Under the pieces are notes generated by a model. The model did not search any database and was not told the origin of the DNA. It saw only the letters and a list, made by a program, of their open reading frames with translations. DNA of 64,000 nucleotides from Klebsiella oxytoca (lineage in GTDB: Bacteria > Pseudomonadota > Gammaproteobacteria > Enterobacterales > Enterobacteriaceae), in assembly GCF_009707385.1 (NCBI RefSeq), contig NZ_CP046115.1, forward strand, positions 2,356,001 through 2,420,000. The letters are read 5' to 3'. How positions within the stretch are numbered: the stretch's first letter is position 1; each line of letters starts with the position of its first letter. This document shows positions 38,264-47,047 of the stretch, one piece after another. The translations under genes were made by a program, and so were the position numbers.

Positions 38264-38683
38264 ATGCAGTTCTACACGCCAGTCGAGTTACGCAGGGTTA
38301 TCCTGATTCCGCTATATAGTGACCTTGTGCAGTGCGGATTTCCGAGTCCTGCACAGGATTACATTGAGCAACGCATTGACCTGAATGAGTTATTAGTTAA
38401 TCACCCCAGTGCGACGTATTTTGTGAAAGCTGCTGGCGACAGCATGATTGAGGGGGGGATCAGTGAAGGGGATTTACTCGTCGTCGATAGTTCCCGTAAG
38501 CCTGTACATGGAAATATCGTCATCGCGGCTGTTGATGGTGAGTTCACGGTAAAAAAACTACAGTTGCATCCCCGGGTACAGCTTAACCCAATGAATAGCG
38601 CCTATTCCCCGATTATCGTCGGAAGCGAAGATACACTGGATGTGTTTGGTGTTGTCACATACATCGTTAAATCTGCAGGCTGA
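38264..38683 (+). CDS. umuD: UmuD, Pol V accessory protein precursor
   Basis: UmuD self-cleaves on RecA filaments to UmuD', the partner of UmuC in translesion DNA polymerase V. The 139-residue protein has the cleavage site Cys24-Gly25 (QCGFPSP) and the Ser60/Lys97 catalytic dyad (AGDSMIEGG and FTVKKLQ), all at E. coli positions. A start five codons upstream is in frame, but 38264 matches the family length. It is controlled by the LexA box upstream and followed by umuC after 2 bases. Confidence 0.96.
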   Translation: MQFYTPVELRRVILIPLYSDLVQCGFPSPAQDYIEQRIDLNELLVNHPSATYFVKAAGDSMIEGGISEGDLLVVDSSRKPVHGNIVIAAVDGEFTVKKLQLHPRVQLNPMNSAYSPIIVGSEDTLDVFGVVTYIVKSAG

Positions 38684-38685
38684 CT

Positions 38686-39951
38686 ATGCTTGCGCTCTGT
38701 GATGTGAACTCTTTCTATGCATCATGCGAAACGGTATTCAGGCCAGATTTGAAAGGACGGCCAGTTGTCGTCCTCTCGAATAACGATGGATGCGTGATAG
38801 CTCGTTCTGCTGAGGCGAAGCCCTTCGTCAAAATGGGGGAGCCATATTTCAAGCAGAAGGATATGTTCAGCCGGCACGGCATTATCGCGTTTAGTAGCAA
38901 CTATGAGCTCTATGCGGATATGTCTAACCGTGTAATGACGACCCTGGAGGAGTTGGCCCCGCGATGCGAAATTTACAGTATCGACGAAGCATTTTGCGAT
39001 CTTACCGGTGTCCGTAACTGCCGCGACCTTACCGACTTTGGCCGGGAAATTCGCGAGACTGTGCATCGCAGGACGCATCTTACCGTTGGTGTTGGCATAG
39101 CCCAGACTAAAACCTTGGCAAAACTGGCTAACCACGCTGCGAAACAGTGGCAGCGGCAGACCGGGGGTGTGGTTGATTTGTCGAATCTGGAACGGCAGAG
39201 AAAGTTAATGGCTCTCCTGCCGGTTGATGAAGTATGGGGTGTTGGGCGCCGTATTAGCAAAAAGCTGGAGGCTATGGGGATAGACACGGTGCTAAAACTT
39301 GCCGACACAGATATCCGTTTTATCCGGAAGCATTTTAATGTTGTTCTTGAGCGCACAGTGCGGGAGCTACGTGGCGAACCATGCCTTGGCCTTGAAGAAT
39401 TTGCACCGGTAAAACAGGAAATTGTTTGTAGCAGGTCATTTGGCGAACGAGTCACTGAATACGAGCAGATGAGGCAGGCTATATGCTCATACGCTTCGCG
39501 GGCAGCTGAGAAACTCCGTGGCGAACATCAGTACTGCCGGTTTATCTCCGCGTTCGTTAAAACCAGTCCTTTTGCCCTGAACGAGCCGTATTACGGCAAC
39601 AGTGCATCAGTAAAGCTGCTAACGCCTACACAAGACAGTAGGGACATAATCACCGCGGCGACGAAATGCCTTGATGCAATCTGGCGAGATGGGCAACGTT
39701 ATCAGAAAGCAGGTGTAATGTTGGGCGATTTCTACAGCCAGGGCGTAGCGCAGCTCAACCTCTTTGATGAGAACGCACCACGGCAGAACAGCGAGAAACT
39801 GATGGAGGTTCTCGACCATCTCAACGCAAAGGATGGTAGGGGGACGCTGTATTTTGCAGGACAGGGAATCCAGGCCGCCTGGCAGATGAAGCGAGAAATG
39901 CTTTCGCCTCGGTACACCACGAGATATAGTGACTTGCTCAAAGTCAGGTGA
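38686..39951 (+). CDS. umuC: UmuC, DNA polymerase V catalytic subunit
   Basis: This Y-family polymerase copies damaged DNA with low fidelity. The 421-residue protein matches UmuC length, with the metal-site motifs CDVNSFYASCE at the N-terminus and SIDEAFCDL around residue 101, and a C-terminal UmuC-specific region with the LNLFDE beta-clamp-binding motif. It forms an operon with umuD inside the prophage. The catalytic core looks intact. Confidence 0.96.
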   Translation: MLALCDVNSFYASCETVFRPDLKGRPVVVLSNNDGCVIARSAEAKPFVKMGEPYFKQKDMFSRHGIIAFSSNYELYADMSNRVMTTLEELAPRCEIYSIDEAFCDLTGVRNCRDLTDFGREIRETVHRRTHLTVGVGIAQTKTLAKLANHAAKQWQRQTGGVVDLSNLERQRKLMALLPVDEVWGVGRRISKKLEAMGIDTVLKLADTDIRFIRKHFNVVLERTVRELRGEPCLGLEEFAPVKQEIVCSRSFGERVTEYEQMRQAICSYASRAAEKLRGEHQYCRFISAFVKTSPFALNEPYYGNSASVKLLTPTQDSRDIITAATKCLDAIWRDGQRYQKAGVMLGDFYSQGVAQLNLFDENAPRQNSEKLMEVLDHLNAKDGRGTLYFAGQGIQAAWQMKREMLSPRYTTRYSDLLKVR

Positions 39952-40228
39952 TTCAGCCCATCAGTATTGCATTGTACTATCGCCGATTCTACTCCTACAG
40001 GAGTCCGTTCAGAGCGCAGACCGAGTGAAAACTCAGACCGAGCACCGAAGTGCGTGAGGCTATGCAAAATGTAGAACCGTTCGACTGCTCAAGCAGCGTC
40101 AGATTTTACGTATGAGTGCGTTTTTCAGCTCTGCTCTTGGCTGTTTCTGCAATCACAAACGTTTTCACACAGCTTGAGCGAGGAACGGACTTAACTTGAT
40201 TGCTAGTCTTGATAAGTAGAATCTTTAG
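39952..40228. other. umuC-TIR convergent intergenic region
   Basis: The 277 bases between two convergent genes have no credible coding frame and no strong hairpin. A frame on the minus strand from 40067 overlaps umuC and is a shadow. Confidence 0.4.
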
Positions 40229-41194
40229 TTAAGATTTATTTTTAATATCAAATTTTTCAGAGATTTTCCCAAAGAGTTCAATAAATCTTGAATCAATTTT
40301 ATCTACATCAAGATGCGACAAATCTGATGCCCCTGAAGTATTCCAATGTTGGAATACTTCTTTCAATTCAGTTTGAGATATTTGCGTAGAAAAAACGCGC
40401 ATATAGAACTTCCCGAACGAAATTGCGTGCAGTCGATCGGCATTCTTCAAAGCTTCTAATTGATGCGTTTTTGCCATTAAAAATGAATACCTTGCCAAGC
40501 CCAAAAGTAACGCTACAACTGTTACACCTTTAATAGCATCGAAAATCAGTCTAGTAGTATCAAGAGGTGATTGTACAAATGAACGCTCAGCTAAAAACCA
40601 AAGAATTAATACGAAAAGGACAGAAGCTACTAATGCCCCATATCCAGCAAAATGCCATCTTGAAGATAATTGACGACCATCTTTTTCGCGCGCCTTAAGA
40701 TCCTCAATTGTTTCACTTATATAATCGGCTGATTCATCTTTAAGAACTTTTGCTCGAATTTCTTTTCTCTCTTCCTGAGCTACTCGGGCTCCTTCGAAGC
40801 GGCTGATAGCATTTACAATTTCATTAACGAGGTTTGTCATATCATCAGAACGTGCGAATAATGCCTGGAACGCCCCAAGATCACTATCATTAAGAGCTTC
40901 TTTATCCAGTACCACTGGCAAAACAAGCTTATCCCGATTGCTATTAGCAACATAGGATATAGCACCAGTAACCTCTATATTAAAATAGTAAGACTTATCG
41001 CTATGTTCAGTAACAAGTGCGATAAATACATCAGCGTTTTTTAAATGCTTTAGTATATCCTCTTGCCAATGAGACCCAAGCCGAATCGATTGTTGGTCCA
41101 AAAATACATTGTAATCATATCGACTAAGCTCTTCGGTTAGTTTTTTTGCAATTAAAACATCTTCTCTTGCATAGGATATAAATACATTAATCAT
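40229..41194 (-). CDS. TIR-domain protein with two membrane helices, candidate anti-phage effector
   Basis: The 321-residue protein has an N-terminal TIR domain (residues 1-135) starting NVFISYAREDVLIAKKLTEE, with the box-2-like SHWQEDI, IALVTEHSDKS and the candidate catalytic Glu74 in YYFNIEVTGA. A charged helical linker (135-178) leads to two membrane segments (about 182-202 and 220-240) and a cytoplasmic C-terminal part. Bacterial TIR domains often hydrolyse NAD+ in abortive defence. This one is AT-rich relative to its neighbours, stands alone in the prophage's accessory end, and has no LexA box. It could also be a signalling enzyme. Function is inferred. Confidence 0.8.
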   Translation of the reverse strand: MINVFISYAREDVLIAKKLTEELSRYDYNVFLDQQSIRLGSHWQEDILKHLKNADVFIALVTEHSDKSYYFNIEVTGAISYVANSNRDKLVLPVVLDKEALNDSDLGAFQALFARSDDMTNLVNEIVNAISRFEGARVAQEERKEIRAKVLKDESADYISETIEDLKAREKDGRQLSSRWHFAGYGALVASVLFVLILWFLAERSFVQSPLDTTRLIFDAIKGVTVVALLLGLARYSFLMAKTHQLEALKNADRLHAISFGKFYMRVFSTQISQTELKEVFQHWNTSGASDLSHLDVDKIDSRFIELFGKISEKFDIKNKS

Positions 41195-41458
41195 GAGACC
41201 TCAGCTTTTATCAGCGACAAACAGAGCACCATTGGTGTCGTCATCATTACGACATCCATATCAACTTTCCTATCTCAGAACCGTAGTGGAGATAGGAAAT
41301 AAAGATAGCTATCGAATACATATTACCAAATGTTAACGGATTTTAAAATGATTATTTCTAGAGGCCTCCATACTAAGTAGGAAGTCCAGTTTTACTTAGA
41401 AAATTCAAAATTGTCGCGTATACAAATGTCCGCTTGACACATTGCGGACATTATGAAT

Positions 41459-41755
41459 TTATAGGCGCTCAATAGCTTCAATTAATTCCGGCGCCTGATT
41501 CTTAACGTTACCCACCGCACGGGAGACGGGATGCCAGGTGAAATGGTCCGCTGACACAGCACCATCAGCAATTATTTCCTCCACCTCTTTCCCTCCGATA
41601 TCCTGCCTCATCCATTCGCGTGCGGCTTCCGGTGCCAGGACGAGTGGCCGGCGGTCGTGAATATCGACGAGACCCTGATCAGCTGCGGCGGTCACAATCA
41701 AAAATCCTTCAGCTTCGTCGCCGCGTTCAAAAGGTACGCTGCCGATCGCCGCCAT
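41459..41755 (-). pseudogene. SRAP-family protein, C-terminal fragment
   Basis: The 98-residue frame aligns with the second half of SRAP (YedK/HMCES) proteins: AAIGSVPFERGDEAEGFLIV, VDIHDRRPLVL, HPVSRAVGNVKN. The N-terminal half with catalytic Cys2 is absent. Homology extends a few codons upstream (KGIF) and then stops, so this is a truncated gene. It is a different allele from the SRAP fragment at 43280-43870. Confidence 0.75.
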
Positions 41756-42023
41756 AAAAATACCTTTTGAAATGTGTTATTGCTGGTTCTGTAGCTAGTG
41801 GAGGCCGCTATGAGCGAATTGCGAAGTTCTCTTTAAGTGTATGTCTTAGGGTCTCTAAAAGAGAATATTCCATTTAAATAGACATAAATCTACACGATGG
41901 GAATATTTATATTTACCGGACTGGTTTATTACCTGCTGAGCTGCGGCCTGGTAGAAGTGGCTAAACGACGACAATATTCATAATTCCGCCGCGTATCTGC
42001 GGCGGAACAATCCCCCGGCTAAA
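41756..42023 (+). other. Intergenic region with possible small membrane peptide and hairpin
   Basis: The region contains a 28-codon plus-strand frame at 41897-41983 (MGIFIFTGLVYYLLSCGLVE then AKRRQYS), a single hydrophobic helix with a basic tail. A hairpin at 41984-42007 (9-bp perfect stem) follows its stop directly. No clear ribosome-binding site is seen, so the peptide is uncertain. Confidence 0.4.
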
Positions 42024-43199
42024 TCAGGCTCCCGTAATTGGTGGAATGACTGGGCTTCGGTTGATAGTCTGAAATATTTGCGTTGCGATATTCGTCGCCA
42101 AATCGCCAGCACCAGAAAGGTTGATTAAGACAAACACACCAACGGATGACGATACTGTTCCCGGCTGAGGACTATTCGAAATCACAATAGCAGTATTAAC
42201 CCCTGGCAAATCGCCATTCTTAGCAAGCAACGGTTGCTCCTGGGAAATAAACCATCCTAATCCTAACGCCTCATCATTCGGAGTACGTACCGGCGTCGAA
42301 CTGTTCTGCATTCGGGCAAGTATCTGCGGGGTATCAGGGAACGGTGCCAAACATCCCATGTTAAACTTCATCCAGGTCATCATATCTGCGGCTGGGAGCA
42401 TCACGCCGCCACCTCCGTAATAAGCGCCAAACAATCCATCATAAAATTCCTGAACTTCGTTATATTTTTTATCCCCCTGAATATACTCAAAACCGACAGG
42501 GAAATTGTCCGGCCTGGACTCTGGAGGAAGCGGACAATAACGTGACGCCGTCATATTCATCGTCGTATTCTCGAAAAGATAGGCTCTCATCCAGTCATTT
42601 ATATTATCCATACCATAGGCCCTTGCCACGGCTGCACCCAGCAAAGAAAATCCCAGATCGGAATAATGATAAAACTCTCCGCGCGGAAAAACGAAGAAGT
42701 GGGTGCTATCCAAAAAGCTCTGCATTTCATCAACACTGTATATCTTATAGGGGCTCGGGTCAGGGTGCAGTCCTGGCGGAGGTGAGCTTACATTATCAGC
42801 TGGCAGCCCGCTGGTGTAATTCGCTAGAGATAACAGAGGCAGCGGATTAAGCGCTGGCGCCATCGTTCCGGAGAACGTCATCAACGACTGTAGTGTCGTC
42901 TCCTCATTAATCTGACAATCCGGATCGGATAACGAATAAGAATAAGCCAGCGCGGTGAAGAGTTTACTGACTGAAGCCAGCTTAAATAATGTCTGTTGGT
43001 CAGGCGCGGTTTTTGTACCATCGTACTGCAGAGCCTGACCACGAAAGTGAATATCTTCATCCACTACCACGCCTTGCTCTGAGCTTATCGCCCATCCAAT
43101 AGCTATAATTACGCCTTCGGGAAGCGGTGGCAGCGTGGCAAGAGCCTTATCAATAGCAGAGTCTAGTATAACTTCATCGGGAGGAGAGCAGGACGCCAT
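42024..43199 (-). CDS. Class C beta-lactamase-like serine hydrolase
   Basis: The 391-residue protein belongs to the beta-lactamase/transpeptidase-like superfamily (AmpC/EstB type). The S-x-x-K motif is Ser76-Val-Ser-Lys79, the Y-x-N position is Tyr179-Ser-Asp181, and a KNGDLPG segment replaces KTG near residue 325. No signal peptide is visible, so a cytoplasmic esterase or peptidase is more likely than a secreted lactamase. An AAGGAGG site supports the start. It lies between two broken SRAP genes as foreign cargo. Confidence 0.8.
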   Translation of the reverse strand: MASCSPPDEVILDSAIDKALATLPPLPEGVIIAIGWAISSEQGVVVDEDIHFRGQALQYDGTKTAPDQQTLFKLASVSKLFTALAYSYSLSDPDCQINEETTLQSLMTFSGTMAPALNPLPLLSLANYTSGLPADNVSSPPPGLHPDPSPYKIYSVDEMQSFLDSTHFFVFPRGEFYHYSDLGFSLLGAAVARAYGMDNINDWMRAYLFENTTMNMTASRYCPLPPESRPDNFPVGFEYIQGDKKYNEVQEFYDGLFGAYYGGGGVMLPAADMMTWMKFNMGCLAPFPDTPQILARMQNSSTPVRTPNDEALGLGWFISQEQPLLAKNGDLPGVNTAIVISNSPQPGTVSSSVGVFVLINLSGAGDLATNIATQIFQTINRSPVIPPITGA

Positions 43200-43279
43200 G
43201 GGCGCCTCCTTATTGCCGAAAGAGAGTATCTGTTACAGCCTGCCGCGTATTCATAATACCGGCATCATCTCAAGTGTAG

Positions 43280-43870
43280 TCAATATCTCCGGCAGGTTAT
43301 GACACGGATAAAACTAGGAGCCTCACACCCATCGGGGCCGTATTGAAGACTTTCAGGCGGCTTCCTGTACCAGGACAAGTGGGCGCCGAACATGTACATC
43401 AACGAGGCCTTTATCAGCTGCGGCCGTGGCAATGAGAAACTCTTCCGCCTCATCACCACCTCAAATGGGGTGATTCCGATCGCCGACATGAATATGGGCT
43501 TGCCGTCTTTACGGTGGATGAAGTAAGGCTGTTTCTTGTCTCCTTCACGCTTCCATTCAAACCAACCATCGGCGAAACAGATCGCCCGGCCATGTTGCCA
43601 TAGCTGCTTAAACATTCTGCTTGTCGCCGCGGTTTCTACGCGAGCGTTAATGAGCGCTGGCTTATCCCACCACCCTGGCGCGTAACCCCAATGAACCGGA
43701 TCGAGGTGCAGTTCTTCGTTGCGTTCACTCAGCAACAGAACTTTGGTACCGGGCGCCACGTTGTAACGATCGATCGGTTCGGGGTCAAAGGCGATATCCC
43801 GCTCAGCCTCTTCTGCTAGATAAGCCAGATATTCTTCGCGAGTCTGTGATTGAGCAAAACGTCCACACAT
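43280..43870 (-). pseudogene. SRAP (YedK-like) gene, frameshifted and truncated
   Basis: SRAP proteins crosslink to abasic sites in single-stranded DNA through Cys2. The reading starts MCGRFAQS with Cys2 and contains YNVAPGT, INARVETA and CFADGWFEWKR, so the N-terminal 130 residues look normal. At PFE (near 43458) one base is missing: the adjacent frame continues GDEAEEFLIATAAADKGLVD to QEAA and stops. The last ~60 residues of the 196-codon frame are therefore out of frame. The gene is probably inactive or gives an altered C-terminus. Confidence 0.75.
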
Positions 43871-43925
43871 GGTTACCTCCAGTCTTCAGACTGAAAATAT
43901 AGGAGGTATGGTTTGAAGGGGGATA

Positions 43926-43961
43926 GCTCCGACAGCCAGATCAACAAACGACTGTCGGAGC
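43926..43961. repeat. Inverted repeat near right end of element
   Basis: Ten bases (43926-43935) pair perfectly with 43952-43961, with a 16-base loop. It lies upstream of the SRAP gene start and next to the right arm-like repeat. It could be a terminator for plus-strand transcription or part of the recombination region. Confidence 0.5.
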
Positions 43962-43972
43962 GAACGAAGAAA

Positions 43973-43997
43973 ATAATGTGTACAAATTTGTGTATTT
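43973..43997. promoter_or_regulatory. Candidate integrase arm-type site, right end
   Basis: The 25 bases match 22264-22288 at 20 positions, including an identical 12-base block ATAATGTGTACA and a shared TGTGTAT. One copy lies 131 bases inside the left core and the other 74 bases inside the right core, which fits P and P' arm sites for the integrase. Confidence 0.55.
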
Positions 43998-44070
43998 AAA
44001 TCAATTTGAAATCAAAAAATAATTAATTAACTTAATGATTTTAAATGATTTATTTGCAATTTACATAATT

Positions 44071-44086
44071 GCTATCGTAGGGCATA
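44071..44086. repeat. Right attachment-site core (direct repeat of 22118-22133)
   Basis: The second identical copy of the 16-bp core. On the minus strand it encodes the end of sapB (YALR and the stop). Joining it with the left copy recreates an overlap in which the sapC ATG lies inside the last codons of sapB. Confidence 0.92.
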
Positions 44087-45037
44087 CCATTCCTTGTGTT
44101 TCAGTGGGTTCGCCATCGCACCCAAAATATCGGATATTACGTTCACAATAATCACCAGCGCGCCAATAACCATCACGCCTGCGGAAATAGCGGCGTAGTC
44201 CTGTTGACGAATGGCGTTGATTAGCCAGCGCCCCAGTCCGGGCCAACTGAAAACCATTTCGGTAATCATCGCCAGCGTTAGCATGGTGGAAAACTGGAGT
44301 CCCAGGCGCGGGATCACTGGCGGCAGGGCGTTGTGCAGTACGTGGCGATGTAAAATCGTCCGTCGCGATACGCCGCGAGTGGCGGCGGCTTTTACATAAT
44401 TGGTGTCATACACTTCGCTGGTGCTGATGCGCATCAAACGGATCACCTCCGTTGTCGGTGCGACCGCCAGGGTCAGTACCGGCAGCACCATATGACGCGC
44501 CGCGCTGACGATCATTTCATGGCGCCACGGTGAATCGGAAAGCCACGCGTCGATCAACGCGAAGCCGGTAACCGTCTTCACTTCATACAACAAATCGAAG
44601 CGTCCTGAGACCGGAAACCAGCCCAGGGTGAGGGAGAAAAACAGGGTCAGCAGCAGCGCCAGCCAGAATACAGGAATAGAAAAGCCCAGCAGCGCAAGGG
44701 CGCTAATCAGGGTATCCTGCCATTTATTTCGCATAATCCCCGCCAGCATGCCGACGGGAATTCCGACGACCAGCGCAAAGCCGAAGGCGAGGATACAGAG
44801 CTCCATCGTGGCGGGAAAGACCTCTTTAAGCTGCTCGGAAATCAGCTGCCCGTTGATGCTGGAAACGCCAAAATCCCAGTGCAGTACGCCCTCAAACCAG
44901 AACAGCCAGGCATTCCAGAGCGAGGCCCCCTGCAGCGGCGCGTGGGGAGTAAAGTAGCTCAGGCTGAAACCGACAAAGGTCAGCAGGAAAAGCGTAATTA
45001 ACAGCAGCAGCAGGCGACGCAGGGTAAAAATAATCAT
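44072..45037 (-). CDS. sapB: SapB, ABC transporter permease
   Basis: SapB pairs with SapC as the membrane channel of the Sap transporter. The 321-residue protein has the DppB/OppB-type topology: an N-terminal helix (residues 9-29), a periplasmic loop, then five helices of the BPD_transp_1 domain with the EAA-like loop [11 protein letters not shown]. It is full length even though the prophage core covers its last codons. Its start overlaps the sapA stop by 4 bases (ATGA). The sequence AAGGA near the end, which normally would serve as the sapC ribosome-binding site, now points into the prophage. Confidence 0.97.
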   Translation of the reverse strand: MIIFTLRRLLLLLITLFLLTFVGFSLSYFTPHAPLQGASLWNAWLFWFEGVLHWDFGVSSINGQLISEQLKEVFPATMELCILAFGFALVVGIPVGMLAGIMRNKWQDTLISALALLGFSIPVFWLALLLTLFFSLTLGWFPVSGRFDLLYEVKTVTGFALIDAWLSDSPWRHEMIVSAARHMVLPVLTLAVAPTTEVIRLMRISTSEVYDTNYVKAAATRGVSRRTILHRHVLHNALPPVIPRLGLQFSTMLTLAMITEMVFSWPGLGRWLINAIRQQDYAAISAGVMVIGALVIIVNVISDILGAMANPLKHKEWYALR

Positions 45038-46677
45038 GGTTTTTTCACCTCGTCTTCTTTTTCCCGCGAAACGCCAGCAAAAGAGGCGTTACCAAATGGG
45101 CTCAGTACCAGACCTTTCATGTCGTAACGGTAGGCTTGCAAACGCAGGGAGGATGCCAGCGGCAGCACCGGCAGTTCAGTAGCAAGAATGTGCTGCGCTT
45201 CTTTATACGCCTCAATTCGCGAGGCCAGCTGCTGGGAGGTAAGCGCTTTTTGCAGCACCTCGTCGAACTGGCGATTACACCAGTGAGCATAGTTGGTTTG
45301 CGAGGCAATCGCCGCGCAGCTCAGCAGCGGGCGGAAAAAGCTGTCCGGATCGTTACTGTCGGTAGCCCATCCTGAAAGCGTCAGATCGTGGTTCATGTCC
45401 ATTAATCTGGCCTCCTGAAAGCGCCCCTCAACCGGCACAATCACCACCTTAACGCCAATTTGCGCCATATCAGCCTGAATAAGCTCGGCGGTTTTCAACG
45501 GGCTAGGGTTCCACGCCTGCGAACTGGTCGGTACCCACAGCTTCAACGTCAGTTTTTCCAGCCCCAGGGCTTTAAGTCGGGCGCGGGCTTCCGTCGGATT
45601 ATATTCCGTGATCCTGGCATCGTTGTCGTAGGCCCAGGAGGCGCGAGGCAGCATAGAGGCCGCGGTTTCCGCCGTGCCGTAGTAGATTGACTGCATCAGA
45701 CGCTGATTGTTAATCGCCAGCGCCAGCGCATGGCGGACCTCCGGGTTATCAAGCGGCGGCTTGGCGGTGTTAAACGCCAGCCAGGCGATATTCATCCCTG
45801 GGCGCAGCGTCAGGCGCAGGCGCGGATCGTCACGCAAAATCGAGATCTGGCTCGCGGCGGGCCAGGCCAGCACGTCGCATTCGCCGGTGAGCAATTTTGA
45901 CAGGCGCCCGGTGCCGCCGGAACCGAGATCGACCACCACCTGCGGCATCAGCGGCTTGCCGCGCCAGTAGGCCGGGTGGCGCTGCAGGCGGATGTATTGA
46001 CCGCTGCGGTATTCTTCTAGCTGGAACGGACCGGTACCGATCGGTTGACGGTCGATCAATTCCTGACGATCGTTGTGGGCCAGCCTGGTGGCATACTCTG
46101 CCGACATCACTGAGGCGTAATGGGTCGCCAGGTGCCACAGAAAAGAGGCATCCGGACGCTTAAGACGAAACTCGACGGTCTGATTATCCAGCTTACGTAC
46201 GCTCTCTACGCTGTCGGCAAACTGTAAACTGTCGAAATAGGGGAAGCTGCTGCCGTTAACGTTGTGCCACGGATGGTCGCGATTGAAAATCCGGCCAAAG
46301 GTGAAAATGACGTCATCGGCATTAAAATTACGGGTCGGTTTGAACCAGGACGTGGTCTGGAAAGGCACGCCGCTACGCAGGTGGAAGCGGTAGGTTGCGC
46401 CGTTGTCCAGCACCTCCCAGCTTTCCGCCAGTTCAGGGACCAGGCGGTAGGTATAAGGGTCGACATCCAGCAGTCGGTCGTAGAGCTGGGCGGCCAGGGT
46501 ATCAACGATCAGGCCGCTGCTGACCTTTTGTGGATTGAAGGTGTTAACCTGACCGCTCACGCAATAAACAAAGCCGCTATCACGAATATCCGCGTTCGCA
46601 GGCAGCGTGGGCGTGGCAAAAGCTTGCCCGCACAGCAGAGTTACCGCTGCCAGGAGAGAAGACAATTTCAGGCGCAT
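45034..46677 (-). CDS. sapA: SapA, periplasmic substrate-binding protein
   Basis: SapA delivers peptide substrates to SapBC and binds antimicrobial peptides in Salmonella and Haemophilus. The 547-residue protein has a signal peptide ([14 protein letters not shown], cleavage near residue 22) and the SBP_bac_5 fold typical of oligopeptide-binding proteins, including [11 protein letters not shown] and [20 protein letters not shown]. It is the first gene of the sap operon; in this genome only sapA and sapB remain directly behind its promoter. Confidence 0.96.
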   Translation of the reverse strand: MRLKLSSLLAAVTLLCGQAFATPTLPANADIRDSGFVYCVSGQVNTFNPQKVSSGLIVDTLAAQLYDRLLDVDPYTYRLVPELAESWEVLDNGATYRFHLRSGVPFQTTSWFKPTRNFNADDVIFTFGRIFNRDHPWHNVNGSSFPYFDSLQFADSVESVRKLDNQTVEFRLKRPDASFLWHLATHYASVMSAEYATRLAHNDRQELIDRQPIGTGPFQLEEYRSGQYIRLQRHPAYWRGKPLMPQVVVDLGSGGTGRLSKLLTGECDVLAWPAASQISILRDDPRLRLTLRPGMNIAWLAFNTAKPPLDNPEVRHALALAINNQRLMQSIYYGTAETAASMLPRASWAYDNDARITEYNPTEARARLKALGLEKLTLKLWVPTSSQAWNPSPLKTAELIQADMAQIGVKVVIVPVEGRFQEARLMDMNHDLTLSGWATDSNDPDSFFRPLLSCAAIASQTNYAHWCNRQFDEVLQKALTSQQLASRIEAYKEAQHILATELPVLPLASSLRLQAYRYDMKGLVLSPFGNASFAGVSREKEDEVKKP

Positions 46678-47047
46678 AGTTTCTTTTTGATTATAGAGCA
46701 GGGCTCTATCTTATTAATATTAAATGACATTTACCACCACCTTATTGCTTATGGAGATAATGTAAGCGATGGCTGCGTTGGATATTTGGCCAACTGATTC
46801 AAATTCATACCGCTTGTTAACTTCGAGTATACCTCTTAAATCACCCTGCGTTTGGCAGCAGACAAGCGAGGCGTTGATTAAGAAAGTCATTCTGTAGATT
46901 CATATGCAGTACGGTTCGAAGGCTCAATTCGTATCAAGCATGGCGCTGTTTTGCTCTCTGGCGCCCCAATAAGTGCCACATGGTATCTGTTTATTAGCGG
47001 TTTCTCCAGCTAGCCGTGAAAGCACGGCTGGCTGGAGAAATGAAGGG
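46678..47047. other. sapA upstream region with hairpin
   Basis: The 370 bases hold the sapA promoter region. A strong hairpin lies at 47001-47040 (18-base arms with one G-T pair, 4-base loop AAAG), just beyond the stop of the 47048 gene on the same strand, so it is a candidate terminator of that gene. No other gene is visible. Confidence 0.55.

Larger units (their letters stand above)
22118..44086 (+). mobile_element. Defective prophage-derived element integrated at the sapB/sapC overlap
   Basis: The 21,953-bp unit (core to core) is bounded by 16-bp direct repeats, starts with a tyrosine integrase and contains lysis, tail-fibre and tailspike genes plus SOS and accessory genes. It is more AT-rich than the flanks, most strongly in the tailspike and TIR regions. 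I found no repressor, replication, terminase, portal, capsid or tail-tube gene, so it is defective on its own. Several genes are frameshifted or truncated. The alternative is a satellite-like element dependent on a helper; no satellite hallmark beyond the P4-type integrase and AlpA protein was seen. Confidence 0.9.

Noticed and set aside
39732..40067. Minus-strand frame overlapping the end of umuC
   Set aside because: Shadow of the umuC coding sequence extended into the intergenic region.
42024..43199. Serine hydrolase as an acquired beta-lactamase resistance gene
   Set aside because: No signal peptide, a Tyr-Ser-Asp in place of Tyr-x-Asn and a degenerate KTG; a resistance role is not supported.
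22118..44086. A complete, inducible lambdoid prophage
   Set aside because: Lysis and receptor-binding genes are present, but no repressor, replication, terminase, portal, capsid or tail-tube frame was found on either strand.
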